Assembly (NCBI RefSeq): GCF_004361835.1
Contig: NZ_SNWD01000003.1
Span: 186,001 to 250,000, forward strand
From: Stakelama pacifica
GTDB lineage: Bacteria; Pseudomonadota; Alphaproteobacteria; Sphingomonadales; Sphingomonadaceae
Direction of reading: 5' to 3'
Length of the DNA stretch: 64,000 bases
Position 1 is the first letter of the stretch, and each line of letters starts with the position of its first letter. Below are positions 1 through 9,404 of the stretch, piece after piece. Both the position numbers and the translations under genes were made by a program. The notes beneath the pieces are model-generated. The model did no database searches. It was not told where the DNA came from and saw nothing but the letters and a program-made list of their open reading frames with translations.

Positions 1-1409
1 GCGGCGCGATGGATGCATCGAATCTGCTGAAGCCCGCGCTGTCGGGCGGCACGATCCGCTGCATCGGTTCGACGACCTACAAGGAATTCCGCAATCATTT
101 CGAAAAGGACCGCGCGCTGCTGCGCCGGTTCCAGAAGATCGACGTCAACGAACCGAGCGTCGAGGATACGATCAAGATCCTCACCGGCCTTCGCGGTGCC
201 TTTCAGGATCACCATGACGTCAAATACACGCCCGATGCGATCAAATCGGCGGTGGAGTTGTCGGCACGCTACATCAATGACCGCAAACTGCCTGACAAGG
301 CGATCGACGTGATCGACGAAGTCGGCGCGATGCAGATGCTGGTCCCGCCCAGCCGCCGCAAGAAAACGATCACGCCCAAGGAGATCGAGGCGGTCATCGC
401 CACCATGGCGCGCATCCCGCCCAAGAGCGTGTCGAACGACGATACCAAGGTACTCGCAAGCCTCGAGACTGATCTGAAACGCGTCGTGTTCGGGCAGGAT
501 CAGGCGATCGAAGTGCTGTCGAGCGCGATCAAGCTCAGCCGGGCGGGCCTTCGCGACCCCGACAAGCCGATCGGCAATTATCTGTTCTCCGGCCCCACCG
601 GCGTCGGCAAGACGGAGGTTGCGCGTCAGCTTTCCGAGATCCTCGGCATCCCGCTTCAGCGCTTCGACATGAGCGAATATATGGAGCGGCATTCGGTCAG
701 CCGTCTGATCGGTGCGCCTCCGGGCTATGTCGGCTATGATCAGGGCGGCCTTTTGACCGATGCGGTCGATCAGAATCCGCACAGCGTGCTGCTGCTCGAC
801 GAGATCGAAAAGGCGCATCCCGATCTGTTCAACATCCTGTTGCAGGTAATGGACAACGGGAAGCTCACCGATCACCACGGCAAGACGGTCGATTTCCGCA
901 ACATCATCCTGATCATGACGACCAATGCCGGCGCATCCGACATGGCGAAGGAATCGATCGGCTTCGGCAATATCAGCCGCGACGATGTGCAGGAGGAAGC
1001 GGTGAAGAAGCTCTTCACGCCTGAATTCCGCAACCGTCTCGATGCAATCGTACCGTTCGCCTATCTGCCGACCGAAGTCGTCAGCCGGGTGGTCGAGAAG
1101 TTCATCCTGCAACTCGAACTGCAGCTCGCCGACCGCGACGTGCACATCCATCTGGATGACGGCGCCAAGGCATGGCTGACCGAGCGCGGCTATGACAAAT
1201 TATACGGCGCGCGCCCGATGGGCCGGTTGATTCAGGAGAAGATCAAGCAGCCGCTGGCCGAGGAATTGCTGTTCGGCAAGCTGGTCCATGGCGGCGAGGT
1301 TGCGGTCAAGCTGAAGGACGATGCGCTCTCGTTCGAGATCACGCCCGCCGCGCCCAAAAAGCCTGGCAAAAAGGGCGGCGGCAAAAAAGCGCCTGCCAAG
1401 GCGAAATAG
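1..1409 (+). CDS. clpA: ATP-dependent Clp protease ATP-binding subunit ClpA, C-terminal part
   Basis: The gene enters from the left edge in frame, so the start and N-terminal domain are missing and about 468 residues are visible. ClpA is the AAA+ unfoldase that feeds substrates to the ClpP protease in the cytoplasm. The visible part holds the end of the first AAA module (RCIGSTTYKEF and the RALLRRFQKI arginine-finger region) and a complete second module with Walker A GPTGVGKT (about residues 196-203 after the first visible Met), Walker B LLLDEIEKAHPD and the sensor segment TTNAGA. An ESIGFG segment fits the ClpP-contacting loop. The protein ends in a Lys/Ala/Pro/Gly-rich tail of about 24 residues. 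Identification is secure; ClpB is less likely because no long coiled-coil middle domain separates the two modules. Confidence 0.95.
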   Translation, partial: GAMDASNLLKPALSGGTIRCIGSTTYKEFRNHFEKDRALLRRFQKIDVNEPSVEDTIKILTGLRGAFQDHHDVKYTPDAIKSAVELSARYINDRKLPDKAIDVIDEVGAMQMLVPPSRRKKTITPKEIEAVIATMARIPPKSVSNDDTKVLASLETDLKRVVFGQDQAIEVLSSAIKLSRAGLRDPDKPIGNYLFSGPTGVGKTEVARQLSEILGIPLQRFDMSEYMERHSVSRLIGAPPGYVGYDQGGLLTDAVDQNPHSVLLLDEIEKAHPDLFNILLQVMDNGKLTDHHGKTVDFRNIILIMTTNAGASDMAKESIGFGNISRDDVQEEAVKKLFTPEFRNRLDAIVPFAYLPTEVVSRVVEKFILQLELQLADRDVHIHLDDGAKAWLTERGYDKLYGARPMGRLIQEKIKQPLAEELLFGKLVHGGEVAVKLKDDALSFEITPAAPKKPGKKGGGKKAPAKAK

Positions 1410-1435
1410 CCGCTTACTCATCCTGAGGGATCAGG

Positions 1436-1468
1436 AAAGGGCCGGGCCGAAAGGTTCCGGCCCTTTTT
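1436..1468 (+). terminator. Rho-independent terminator of clpA
   Basis: A 10-bp perfect stem (arms 1436-1445 and 1457-1466) with an 11-nt loop sits 27 bases after the clpA stop and runs into a short T tract. It separates clpA from the diguanylate cyclase gene. Confidence 0.8.
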
Positions 1469-1523
1469 GTGCGGAACGCGAAATTTACCCCTTGTTGCCG
1501 AATAACAACTATAACCGCCCGCC

Positions 1524-3221
1524 ATGGAGGGGCGGGTGCGATTCGTTCGGTTTTTTGTGATTCTGGCAGTATTCGCTGTCGGACTTTTTTCCCCCGATCC
1601 TTCCCATGGCTCCGGCGCAGTCATCGGCCTTCCGCTGGATATCTGCATCCTACGCGCCCGACCCGACATGACTCCCCGCAATTTGTTTGCTGAGCCGCAG
1701 CGGTTCGACTGCACCACGCCCCAGCGTGATTTTGGCGATGGCGACTTTTGGGTGATGTCCCAGTTTCTCGGCAATCTGGCCAGCGCACGAGGCAGAAACG
1801 CCGTCAGGATCGATAATCTCTGGGAAGAACGCATCACCCTCTATGCGCTCTACCCTGACGGCACCATTCGCGGCTGGCCCTATGATCAGCGCGCCAAATC
1901 CCGGCACACCGAGCTGGGCGCCATGGTGCAATGGTCACTGCCGAGTGGGTACGGCACGCCGCAACGATTGCTCTGGCGGATCGAGGGTTCGGCCAATATC
2001 CGCGGAATTATAGGGGATGCCCGCCTCGCAACCCGCCCCGAAGGCGCACGGGCCAATCTGGTCATGGGGTCGGTCTATTCGGCGTTCGGCGGGCTGTGCG
2101 CTGCCCTGCTGGTGTATAATCTGGCGATGTGGGCGGCATTGCGCCATCGGTTCCAGCTTGCCTATTGCGCGATGGTGATTGCGCTGGGCGGTTATGCCTT
2201 CACGTCTTCAGGCGCGATCGCCTGGTGCTGGCCCGATATGCCGGTGAACGACCGGGCGCGGCTGAATTACATTCTGCTGGCCTGCACGGTGTCGAGCGCA
2301 TTGGTCTTCGCACGCGGATTTTTCGGCGACCGCGTCGGTGGTGTCTGGATGACGCGACTGTCGAACATCTTTATCGCGGCGCTCGGTATCTCGACCGCTG
2401 CGTTCGTGGTCCTTACGCCATGGCATATTACCCTTCTCGATAACATCGTTTCGCTCTGCTTCGCAGCGATCCTGCCGCTCATCGTCGCGATCATCTGGAC
2501 CGCATGGCGACAGAAAAGTCCGTATCTATGGCTGTTCTCGCTCGCCTGGCTGGCGCCGGTCCTTTCGGCAACGTTGCGGATCGGGGCAAGTCTCAACCTG
2601 TGGCCCGGCTCGTTCTGGATCGACAATTCGACCATCGGTGCGATGGCATGCGAAGCGGTCATATCGACGCTCGCCGTGGTCTATCGTATCCGGGCGATCA
2701 GCAGGGAACGCGACGAAGCGCGCGCGCATGAACTCGCGGCGCGGATGCTGGCCGATACCGACCCGCTGACGGGCCTGCTCAATCGTCGCGCCTTTCTTGC
2801 CCGCGCCACCAGACGCGGCGGCATGCAGACACTGTTCCTCGCCGATCTCGATCATTTCAAACAGGTCAACGAAACGCTGGGCCATGACGGCGGCGATGAC
2901 GTGCTGCGCGTATTCGCGCGCACGTTGCGCGCGTCCGCCCCCGATTCGGCACTTGTCGCTCGCATCGGGGGCGAGGAATTCGCGATTATCCAGCCGAAAT
3001 CCGCTGCGATCGATCCCGAAGAGCTGCTTACCCGATTGCGCACCGCGCGAATGCCGTTCGATATCAGCGTGACAGCAAGCATCGGTGTCTGTTCAGGACC
3101 GCTCACCAATGAAGTGGACTGGAAGCGCCTGTATCACTGCGCCGACCGCGCGCTCTACGCGGCCAAGGCGGCGGGGCGCGACCGGGCACGTCGCGCCGAG
3201 GAGGTTTCGGTCGCAGCGTGA
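1524..3221 (+). CDS. Membrane-bound GGDEF diguanylate cyclase with 7TM-DISM sensor
   Basis: The protein has 565 residues. It begins with a signal-like hydrophobic segment, then a periplasmic region (about 30-165) like the 7TMR-DISM extracellular sensor domain, seven predicted membrane segments (about 170-385) and a cytoplasmic GGDEF domain (about 405-555). The active-site motif is GGEEF, and the upstream signature ADTDPLTGLLNRRAF is present, so it probably makes cyclic di-GMP from GTP. The inhibitory RxxD site is not found at its usual place five residues before GGEEF, so allosteric product inhibition may be missing. The first ATG at 1524 gives a plausible export signal. A TATAAC hexamer at 1510-1515 lies only 8 bases upstream, which would fit a very short leader. 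The signal sensed is unknown. Confidence 0.88.
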   Translation: MEGRVRFVRFFVILAVFAVGLFSPDPSHGSGAVIGLPLDICILRARPDMTPRNLFAEPQRFDCTTPQRDFGDGDFWVMSQFLGNLASARGRNAVRIDNLWEERITLYALYPDGTIRGWPYDQRAKSRHTELGAMVQWSLPSGYGTPQRLLWRIEGSANIRGIIGDARLATRPEGARANLVMGSVYSAFGGLCAALLVYNLAMWAALRHRFQLAYCAMVIALGGYAFTSSGAIAWCWPDMPVNDRARLNYILLACTVSSALVFARGFFGDRVGGVWMTRLSNIFIAALGISTAAFVVLTPWHITLLDNIVSLCFAAILPLIVAIIWTAWRQKSPYLWLFSLAWLAPVLSATLRIGASLNLWPGSFWIDNSTIGAMACEAVISTLAVVYRIRAISRERDEARAHELAARMLADTDPLTGLLNRRAFLARATRRGGMQTLFLADLDHFKQVNETLGHDGGDDVLRVFARTLRASAPDSALVARIGGEEFAIIQPKSAAIDPEELLTRLRTARMPFDISVTASIGVCSGPLTNEVDWKRLYHCADRALYAAKAAGRDRARRAEEVSVAA

Positions 3222-3290
3222 AGCGCATTGCCCGCGCTTCGAAACATGGGTATCGTTTCGGATAAGAAAAAGAGATCGGAGGCGGAGGCG

Positions 3291-3494
3291 ATGAAAGGAC
3301 GGCGCGTGGCGATGCTGGTGATTCTCCCCGGCCTGTTCGCGGTGGCGGCGATGCGCCATCCTTCGGCGGATATCAGCATCCTCACCCATGACCGGTCCGA
3401 CCCGTCGCCGCACCGCGTTCAGGCGGGTCTTGACCTTGGAATCGCTGCCTTTTCTCTGCTGGTCACGTGGACCGCAAATCAGCGCCACGCATGA
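3291..3494 (+). CDS. Hypothetical small membrane protein
   Basis: This 67-residue protein has an N-terminal hydrophobic segment (about 7-20) and a second one near the C-terminus (about 48-60), so it is probably membrane-inserted. The ATG at 3291 is chosen because it follows a purine-rich GGAGG-like stretch (3279-3287). The reading frame extends upstream to a TTG at 3228, but that part looks non-coding. It lies 70 bases after the diguanylate cyclase gene and may be cotranscribed with it. No family is recognised. Confidence 0.45.
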   Translation: MKGRRVAMLVILPGLFAVAAMRHPSADISILTHDRSDPSPHRVQAGLDLGIAAFSLLVTWTANQRHA

Positions 3495-3532
3495 CCTTGC
3501 TTCGCCCCTGTTCGCTGCTTACACATGTGTAA

Positions 3533-5233
3533 ATGACAGATCCGGTCCATATCTGGCGCAACGCCTATCAGCATCCCGGTCCCTGGGACCGGACGTTCGA
3601 ACCGATGTCGATGGTGTCGCTGTTCGAAAAATCGGCAGCTTCGCACCCCGATGCTCCGCTGCTCGATTTTCTCGGCCGCAAATATAGCTATGCCGAGACG
3701 CTGGACGGTGCGAACCGGGTGGCGTGCGGGCTGAAGGCAATGGGCTATGGCCCTGGCGACCGGATCGGCCTGTTTCTGCCCAATGTGCCGCATTATGTCG
3801 CGGCCTATTACGGTATTTTGAAGCTCGGCGCGACGGTGGTAAATTTCTCGCCGCTCTACACCGTCGACGAACTGGCGCATCAGGTCGAGGACAGCGAGAC
3901 CCGATTGCTCTTCACCATTTCAGCGACAGCACTGCTGCCCACCGCGCTGAAGGTACTTGAAAAGAGCGGGCTCGAACGGCTGGTGGTCGGATCGGTCGCG
4001 GGCGCACTGCCGCCGGCGAAATCGCTTTTCTATCGTCTGTTCCGGGGAAGCGAAGTCGCCAGGAAACCGGACGATTCGCGCATTACTGCCTTTTCGGAAC
4101 TAATCGCGAATAACGGCGAATGCGTCGCCCCCACGATCGAGCCCGAACATGATGTCGCGCTGATCCAATATACCGGCGGCACCACCGGCACGCCGAAGGG
4201 CGCGATGCTGACGCATCAGAATCTGTCGGCCAATGCGCGTCAGGTTGCGCTGCTCGACCCGCAGCTGGGTCAGGTAACCGACCGCATCGTCGGGGTGCTG
4301 CCCTTCTTCCACGTCTTCGCCAATACCTGCGTGCTCAACCGCACCGTGGTGACAGGGGGCGAGATCGTCATGCTGCCGCGCTTCGATGCCGGGCAGACAC
4401 TCGCGGCGATCGAGCGGACCGGCGCGACTGCGCTTCCGGGCGTGCCGACCATGTATCAGGCGCTGCTCGACCATCCGAAAACGGCGAGCACCGATTTCTC
4501 GTCGCTGCGTGTCTGCATTTCGGGCGGCGCGCCGCTCGCCGCCGAACTGAAGCAGCGGTTCGAAAAGATCACCGGCGCGACGCTGATCGAAGGCTATGGC
4601 CTCTCCGAAAGCTCGGGTGTGGTGTCGAGCAACCCCTATGAGGCGCTGAACAAATCCGGGACCATCGGCCAGCCGATTCAGGGAACACGGGTGCGCCTGA
4701 TCGACAAGGAAGACCCGACAAAACATGTCGCCGAGGGTGAGCCGGGGGAGATCGTCGTTTCGGGGCCGCAGATCATGCTCGGATACTGGAACCGTCCCGA
4801 TGCCGATGCCGAAGTGTTTGTCGACGGCCTGTTCGGCGGTCAGCAAAAGCGCCACTGGCTGCGCACCGGCGATGTCGGCATCATCGACGAGGACGGGTTC
4901 ATCAAGATTGTCGACCGGCTGAAGGACATGATCGCGGTCGGCGGGTTCAAGGTCTTTCCCAGCCAGATCGAGGCGGTGCTGTACCATCACCCGGCGGTGA
5001 AGGAAGCGCTGGTGATCGGCGTGTCCGATGATTATCGCGGCGAAAGCCCGCGCGCTTATGTCACGCTGAACAGCGGGGAGACTGCGAGCGGGGAGGAAAT
5101 CGCCGCATGGCTGAACCCGCAACTGGGCAAGCATGAACGTGTCGACAAGGTCGTGGTGCGCGATGAAATGCCCAAAACGATGATCGGCAAGCTCGACCGC
5201 AAGGCATTGCGCGCGGAAGTCGGGGTAAGCTGA
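3533..5233 (+). CDS. fadD: Long-chain fatty acid--CoA ligase (AMP-binding, FadD type)
   Basis: The 566-residue protein is a full-length member of the acyl-adenylate-forming family. It activates fatty acids with ATP and CoA for beta-oxidation or lipid synthesis. The ATP/AMP-binding P-loop YTGGTTGTPKGAML is at about residue 212, the YGLSES motif at about 353, and the RTGD motif at about 443. The C-terminal lid carries the catalytic lysine in the segment GKLDRKALR. The N-terminal part resembles E. coli FadD (WxxxYxxG-like start). A strong hairpin follows the stop. The next gene is convergent, so this is a single-gene unit. The precise chain-length preference cannot be read from the sequence. Confidence 0.9.
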   Translation: MTDPVHIWRNAYQHPGPWDRTFEPMSMVSLFEKSAASHPDAPLLDFLGRKYSYAETLDGANRVACGLKAMGYGPGDRIGLFLPNVPHYVAAYYGILKLGATVVNFSPLYTVDELAHQVEDSETRLLFTISATALLPTALKVLEKSGLERLVVGSVAGALPPAKSLFYRLFRGSEVARKPDDSRITAFSELIANNGECVAPTIEPEHDVALIQYTGGTTGTPKGAMLTHQNLSANARQVALLDPQLGQVTDRIVGVLPFFHVFANTCVLNRTVVTGGEIVMLPRFDAGQTLAAIERTGATALPGVPTMYQALLDHPKTASTDFSSLRVCISGGAPLAAELKQRFEKITGATLIEGYGLSESSGVVSSNPYEALNKSGTIGQPIQGTRVRLIDKEDPTKHVAEGEPGEIVVSGPQIMLGYWNRPDADAEVFVDGLFGGQQKRHWLRTGDVGIIDEDGFIKIVDRLKDMIAVGGFKVFPSQIEAVLYHHPAVKEALVIGVSDDYRGESPRAYVTLNSGETASGEEIAAWLNPQLGKHERVDKVVVRDEMPKTMIGKLDRKALRAEVGVS

Positions 5234-5242
5234 ATGCGGCTC

Positions 5243-5275
5243 CGGGCAGGAGCGCCGGCATGGCGCCCCTGCCCG
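5243..5275 (+). terminator. GC-rich hairpin after fadD
   Basis: Arms 5243-5250 and 5268-5275 pair perfectly and the stem continues through 5252-5256/5262-5266 after one mismatch. No good T tract follows, so this is a terminator-like hairpin and not a proven terminator. Confidence 0.45.
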
Positions 5276-5294
5276 TTCCGATTGTCATGCCGAT

Positions 5295-5442
5295 TTGCAG
5301 TTAGCCTGACTCCCGGCCAAAATCGTCATCGCGAGAAGCGCAGCAACGAAGCAATCCAGCGGACGCATGCGCTGCGCTGGATTGCCGAGCCACTTTCGGG
5401 GCTCGCAATGACGTTGGTGTCATAAGTCGGGATCGATACAGG
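5295..5442. repeat. Dispersed intergenic repeat, short form (copy 1)
   Basis: This segment fills the gap between the convergent fadD and aldehyde dehydrogenase genes. Its core (5324-5413) begins CGTCATCGCGAG and ends CTCGCAATGACG, which are near-perfect inverted ends (11 of 12). Related copies lie at 15836-16209, 46393-46758 and 50902-51020. Compared with the long copies it has the same left end and the same right end (starting TGACGTTGGT) but lacks about 210 central bases. Such palindromic intergenic units are common in alphaproteobacteria and are usually non-coding. Confidence 0.8.
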
Positions 5443-5449
5443 CTGCCTA

Positions 5450-6814
5450 TTATCCCGGCATCAGCACCGTTTTCATATTCATGAATTCGTGCATGCCCCA
5501 AGGGCCGAGTTCGCGGCCATGGCCCGACAGCTTCACCCCGCCGAACGGCGCTTCGGGGGTCGATGACAGCATCTGGTTCACCGCCGTCATGCCCGCCGCG
5601 ATATCGCGTTCGAACCGCTCCTGCTCTTGTGCGTCGCTGGTCCAGACGCTGGAACCCAGACCGTAGGGAATGTCGTTGGCAAGCGTAATCGCCTCGTCAA
5701 TGTCATCGACCCTGAACAGCATCGCAATGGGTCCGAACACTTCTTCCTTCGCGACATCGGCATCGCGCGGTACGCCGGTCAGCACGCCGGCAGTCAGATA
5801 AGCGCCCGGCGAATCGAGCTTCTCACCGCCGAATTCCAGCGTTGCGCCCGCTTTCTGCATACGATCGAGCTGCTCCAGCACCGTATCGCGCTGCTCGAAG
5901 CTCGATAGCGGTCCCATATCCGTTCCGTCGTCCATCGGATCGCCTGCTTTGACCGCCTTCATGCCATCGAAGAATTTGGCGGCGAATTCGTCATAGACAT
6001 CGCTATGGACGATCATCCGCTTGCCGCAGATGCACGACTGGCCCGTATTCTGAATCCGCGCAGTAACCGCCTGTTTCGCGGCTTCGTCGATATCGGCCGA
6101 GGGCATCACGATGAACGGATCGGAACCGCCGAGTTCGAGCACAACCTTTTTCAGCTTGCGCCCGGCGGTTTCGGCGACCTTCGATCCCGCGCCTTCGCTG
6201 CCGGTCAACGTCACGGCGACGACGCGGTCATCGCTGATGACCTTGTCCACCGCGCCCGATTTGATCGCCAGATTCTGGAATAATCCGTCGGGGCCGCCCG
6301 CCTTCTTCACCATCTCTGCAAGCGCGGCCGCCACCCCTTGCGTGATCGAGGCATGTTTGAGCAGGCCGACATTCCCCGCCATGATCGCGGGCGCCATGAA
6401 ACGCACCACCTGCCAGTAGGGAAAGTTCCACGGCATCACCGCCAGCACGGGGCCGAGCGGCAGCCAGCGGATCCGTGCCGCGCCCTTCGACACTACGACG
6501 TCGCTCTGTTCCAGAAATTCGGGGCCGTGCTTTGCATAATGGCGGAACGCCGCGGCGCATTTCTCCACCTCTGCGATCGAGGATTTCAGCGTCTTGCCCA
6601 TTTCGCGCGTCGCGATTTCGGCGAGCCGCTCCTTCTCCGCTTCGAACAGATCGCCCAGCCGGGCGAGCAGGGCGGTACGCTCGTCGAGCGCGCTGGTCCG
6701 CCATTGCCGGAAGGTCGCATCGGCACGGGCAAGCGCCGCCTCGACCGCAGCATCGTCCATTTCGGGGATCGGTTCCAGCTTCTCACCGCTGGCGGGGTTG
6801 GTACGTTCAAACAT
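5450..6814 (-). CDS. NAD(P)-dependent aldehyde (succinate-semialdehyde type) dehydrogenase
   Basis: The 454-residue protein belongs to the aldehyde dehydrogenase superfamily, close to the succinate-semialdehyde dehydrogenases of the Sad/YneI and GabD groups. The catalytic cysteine lies in TGQSCICGKR (about residue 260) and the general-base glutamate in LELGGSDPF (about 226). The cofactor-binding segment is MPWNFPYWQ, and the C-terminal signature EEVFGPI is present. The start at 6814 is preferred because AGGAG lies just upstream. The frame is open to 6877, but that extension has no ribosome site. It would oxidise an aldehyde to the acid in the cytoplasm. The true substrate is unproven and no GABA-pathway neighbour supports one. 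Confidence 0.88.
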   Translation of the reverse strand: MFERTNPASGEKLEPIPEMDDAAVEAALARADATFRQWRTSALDERTALLARLGDLFEAEKERLAEIATREMGKTLKSSIAEVEKCAAAFRHYAKHGPEFLEQSDVVVSKGAARIRWLPLGPVLAVMPWNFPYWQVVRFMAPAIMAGNVGLLKHASITQGVAAALAEMVKKAGGPDGLFQNLAIKSGAVDKVISDDRVVAVTLTGSEGAGSKVAETAGRKLKKVVLELGGSDPFIVMPSADIDEAAKQAVTARIQNTGQSCICGKRMIVHSDVYDEFAAKFFDGMKAVKAGDPMDDGTDMGPLSSFEQRDTVLEQLDRMQKAGATLEFGGEKLDSPGAYLTAGVLTGVPRDADVAKEEVFGPIAMLFRVDDIDEAITLANDIPYGLGSSVWTSDAQEQERFERDIAAGMTAVNQMLSSTPEAPFGGVKLSGHGRELGPWGMHEFMNMKTVLMPG

Positions 6815-6904
6815 GGTCGCAAAATCTCCTGATCTTTGCCGTCTGAACGTCCCTCGCCAACTGGGAGTTGCAATCACCGGGTGAGCCGGGCCATAGCGCA
6901 GGGC

Positions 6905-7150
6905 ATGGCTGAAGCGCGCGACATTTCCGAACTATCCTTTGAAGAGGCCCTGCAAGAGCTGGAACGCATTGTCGGGCGGCTGGAAAGCGGCGATGCCGCG
7001 CTGGAGGAAGCGATCCATCTCTATGAGCGCGGCGATGCGCTGCGCCGCCGCTGTGCCGACCGGCTGGACGCGGCGCAGGCGCGAATCGAGGCGATCCGCC
7101 TCGACCCCGACGGCAAACCCACGGCGACACAGCCGTTCGACGCAGGATGA
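6905..7150 (+). CDS. xseB: Exodeoxyribonuclease VII small subunit
   Basis: The 81-residue protein has the XseB signature [18 protein letters not shown] followed by [11 protein letters not shown]. With XseA it forms exonuclease VII, which degrades single-stranded DNA. The ATG at 6905 gives the normal length for the family. The stop overlaps the start of ispA (ATGA), which is the usual xseB-ispA arrangement in proteobacteria and implies translational coupling. Confidence 0.93.
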   Translation: MAEARDISELSFEEALQELERIVGRLESGDAALEEAIHLYERGDALRRRCADRLDAAQARIEAIRLDPDGKPTATQPFDAG

Positions 7151-8058
7151 TTTCTGACATGGCGGATGCTTCGTTCGTGCTCGCTTCGGCGATGAAAAAT
7201 ATCGCTGCCGAGGTGGATCAGCAGTTCGATGCGCTGCTCGAGATTCCGGACGATCCGCGCGCCGATCTGTATCGCGCGATGCGTCATGCCGCAATCGGCG
7301 GCGGCAAGCGGCTGCGTCCGTTGCTCGTTCATGCAACCGCTGCGCTCTATGGCGTAAAGCCCGAACAAAGCCTGCGCGTCGGGACGGCAATCGAATGCAT
7401 CCATGTCTATTCGCTGATCCACGACGATCTGCCTGCGATGGACGATGACGATATGCGGCGGGGAAAGCCGACCGTGCATCGCGAATTCGATGAAGCGACG
7501 GCGGTGCTGGCGGGCGACTGCCTCCATGCGCTGGCGTTCGAGATACTGGCGCACGAGGCGACGCATCGCGATTCGCATGTCCGTGCCGAGCTGGTGTTCG
7601 AACTCGCTCGCGCCGCCGGCCCTGCCGGAATGGCGGGCGGGCAGATGATGGATCTGAAGGCGGAGGGCGCGACCTTCGACCTGCCGACCGTCACCCGGCT
7701 TCAGGCGATGAAGACCGGCGCGCTGATCTCCTGCTCGGTCGAATCGGGCGCGATTCTGGGGCGCATTCCGCCAGAGGCGCGCACCGGCATTCGCGGCTAT
7801 GCGCATGATATCGGCCTCGCCTTTCAGATTGCCGACGATATCATAGATGTCGAAGGGAATGAGGAACTGGCGGGCAAGAAGCTGCGCAAGGACGGCGATG
7901 CGGGCAAGGAGACGTTCCTGTCGCTGCTCGGCCTCGAACGTGCGCGCGAACAAGCCAAAATGCTGGTGGAGCAGGCAATCGAACATCTGCGCGATTTTGG
8001 GGATGAGGCCGATTTGCTGCGCGACATCGCCCGCTTCACGCTTGCCCGGAACCACTGA
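7147..8058 (+). CDS. ispA: Farnesyl diphosphate synthase (polyprenyl synthetase)
   Basis: This 303-residue trans-isoprenyl diphosphate synthase condenses DMAPP/GPP with IPP to farnesyl diphosphate, the precursor of quinones, bactoprenol and sphingomonad carotenoids. The first Asp-rich motif [10 protein letters not shown] is at about residue 93 and the second, DDIID, at about 230. The GGGKRLRP motif binds IPP. Its start overlaps the xseB stop by four bases. A second Met (MADAS) four codons later is a possible alternative start. Confidence 0.93.
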   Translation: MISDMADASFVLASAMKNIAAEVDQQFDALLEIPDDPRADLYRAMRHAAIGGGKRLRPLLVHATAALYGVKPEQSLRVGTAIECIHVYSLIHDDLPAMDDDDMRRGKPTVHREFDEATAVLAGDCLHALAFEILAHEATHRDSHVRAELVFELARAAGPAGMAGGQMMDLKAEGATFDLPTVTRLQAMKTGALISCSVESGAILGRIPPEARTGIRGYAHDIGLAFQIADDIIDVEGNEELAGKKLRKDGDAGKETFLSLLGLERAREQAKMLVEQAIEHLRDFGDEADLLRDIARFTLARNH

Positions 8059-8096
8059 ACCGTTCGGTTTCACAACGCCCTTACGGGAGAATGACG

Positions 8097-8603
8097 ATGA
8101 CCATGCGCACCGGCGTGTATCCCGGCACGTTCGACCCGATCACGCTCGGCCATATGGACATTATCGCGCGCGCCGCGCGGCTCGTCGACCGGCTGGTGAT
8201 TGGGGTAACGACGAATCCGTCCAAAAACCCGATGTTCTCTGTCGAGGAGCGGATGGCGATGGTCCGGCGCGAGGTTGCTGCGCTGGAGGGCGATATCGCG
8301 GTGGTCAGCTTCAATGCGCTGCTGATGGACTTTGCCGAGCGCGAGGGCGCGTCGATGATCGTGCGCGGCCTGCGCGCGGTCGCCGATTTCGAATATGAAT
8401 ATCAGATGGCGGGCATGAACCAGCAGCTCAACGATCGCATCGAAACGGTGTTTCTGATGGCCGATGTATCGCTGCAACCCATTGCCAGCCGGCTGGTGAA
8501 GGAAATCGCGATGTTCGGCGGCGACATCCATAAGTTCGTCGGTCAGGACGTTGCCGCAGAGGTGGAAGCGCGCGTGACGAAAATCGGTCGCAAGGGCGAC
8601 TGA
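8097..8603 (+). CDS. coaD: Phosphopantetheine adenylyltransferase
   Basis: The 168-residue protein carries the nucleotidyltransferase motif YPGTFDPITLGH at its N-terminus, the family segment RGLRAVADFEYE, and the C-terminal LVKEIA segment. It catalyses the penultimate step of coenzyme A synthesis. ATG codons occur at 8091, 8097 and 8103. The one at 8097 lies 7 bases after GGGAG (8085-8089), so it is the best-placed start; 8091 is too close to the ribosome site. Confidence 0.93.
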   Translation: MTMRTGVYPGTFDPITLGHMDIIARAARLVDRLVIGVTTNPSKNPMFSVEERMAMVRREVAALEGDIAVVSFNALLMDFAEREGASMIVRGLRAVADFEYEYQMAGMNQQLNDRIETVFLMADVSLQPIASRLVKEIAMFGGDIHKFVGQDVAAEVEARVTKIGRKGD

Positions 8604-8689
8604 CGCTGCTTGTGCCCATTCACATTGGCGCAAGCGTGATTATGGTTTAAGTCCGCCGGATCAGTTCAGCGGGATTTTTTGGGGAAGTC

Positions 8690-9394
8690 ATGCGTTTTAT
8701 CGGGTTTCTGGCTGCATTCACGGCGGCCATGACGGCGGTTCCGGCGGTCGCACAGCAAAAGACCATTCCGTCGACCCATGCTGAGGAAGCGCCTGACACC
8801 ACCGACAAGGCCAATCTCTGGCTGCTCGACCTTTCGACCGGCGGTCGGGTGACGATCCTGCTGCGTCCCGATGTCGCGCCCAAGATGGTCGAGCGGATCA
8901 AGACGCTGACCCGCCGCCATTTCTATGACGGCACCATTTTTCACCGCGTCACCGACCGCCCGCTTCCCATCGCGCAGGGCGGCGATCCGACCGGGACGGG
9001 CACCGGCGATTCCGATCTTCCCGACGTTCCGGCGGAGTTCAACTACCTCCCCCATGCGCGCGGCGCAGTCGCGGCGGCACGGACCGAGGATGAAAATAGC
9101 GCGAACAGCCAGTTCTACATCATGTTCCGCCCCGCGCTTTCGCTCGACAAGCGCTATACGGTTTTCGGGCGGGTGATTAAGGGCATGGAATATGTCGACG
9201 AGATTCATCGCGGCGAGCCGCCGAAAGATCCGTCGCGCATCCTCCACGCCTATATCGCATCGGATAATCCCCCGCCCTATCAGCCTGGTCCGGCGACCGT
9301 GAACCCGGCGCTCGGCGATCCGGGTGACATCACGCTGCCGGCAAAACCGGCTGCGGCGCCCGCAAGCAAGCCTGCGCAAAAGCCGAAAAAGTAA
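8690..9394 (+). CDS. Periplasmic cyclophilin-type peptidyl-prolyl isomerase
   Basis: The 234-residue protein starts with a clear signal peptide (cleavage after AVA, about residue 21), followed by a cyclophilin domain (about 38-195). Conserved cyclophilin elements are [20 protein letters not shown] and YTVFGRV. The C-terminus is a low-complexity Ala/Pro/Lys tail. It would catalyse proline cis-trans isomerisation during folding of exported proteins. It lies between coaD and queA, with 10 bases to the queA start, so it is probably cotranscribed with queA. Confidence 0.9.
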   Translation: MRFIGFLAAFTAAMTAVPAVAQQKTIPSTHAEEAPDTTDKANLWLLDLSTGGRVTILLRPDVAPKMVERIKTLTRRHFYDGTIFHRVTDRPLPIAQGGDPTGTGTGDSDLPDVPAEFNYLPHARGAVAAARTEDENSANSQFYIMFRPALSLDKRYTVFGRVIKGMEYVDEIHRGEPPKDPSRILHAYIASDNPPPYQPGPATVNPALGDPGDITLPAKPAAAPASKPAQKPKK

Positions 9395-9404
9395 AGCGGG
9401 CGCA

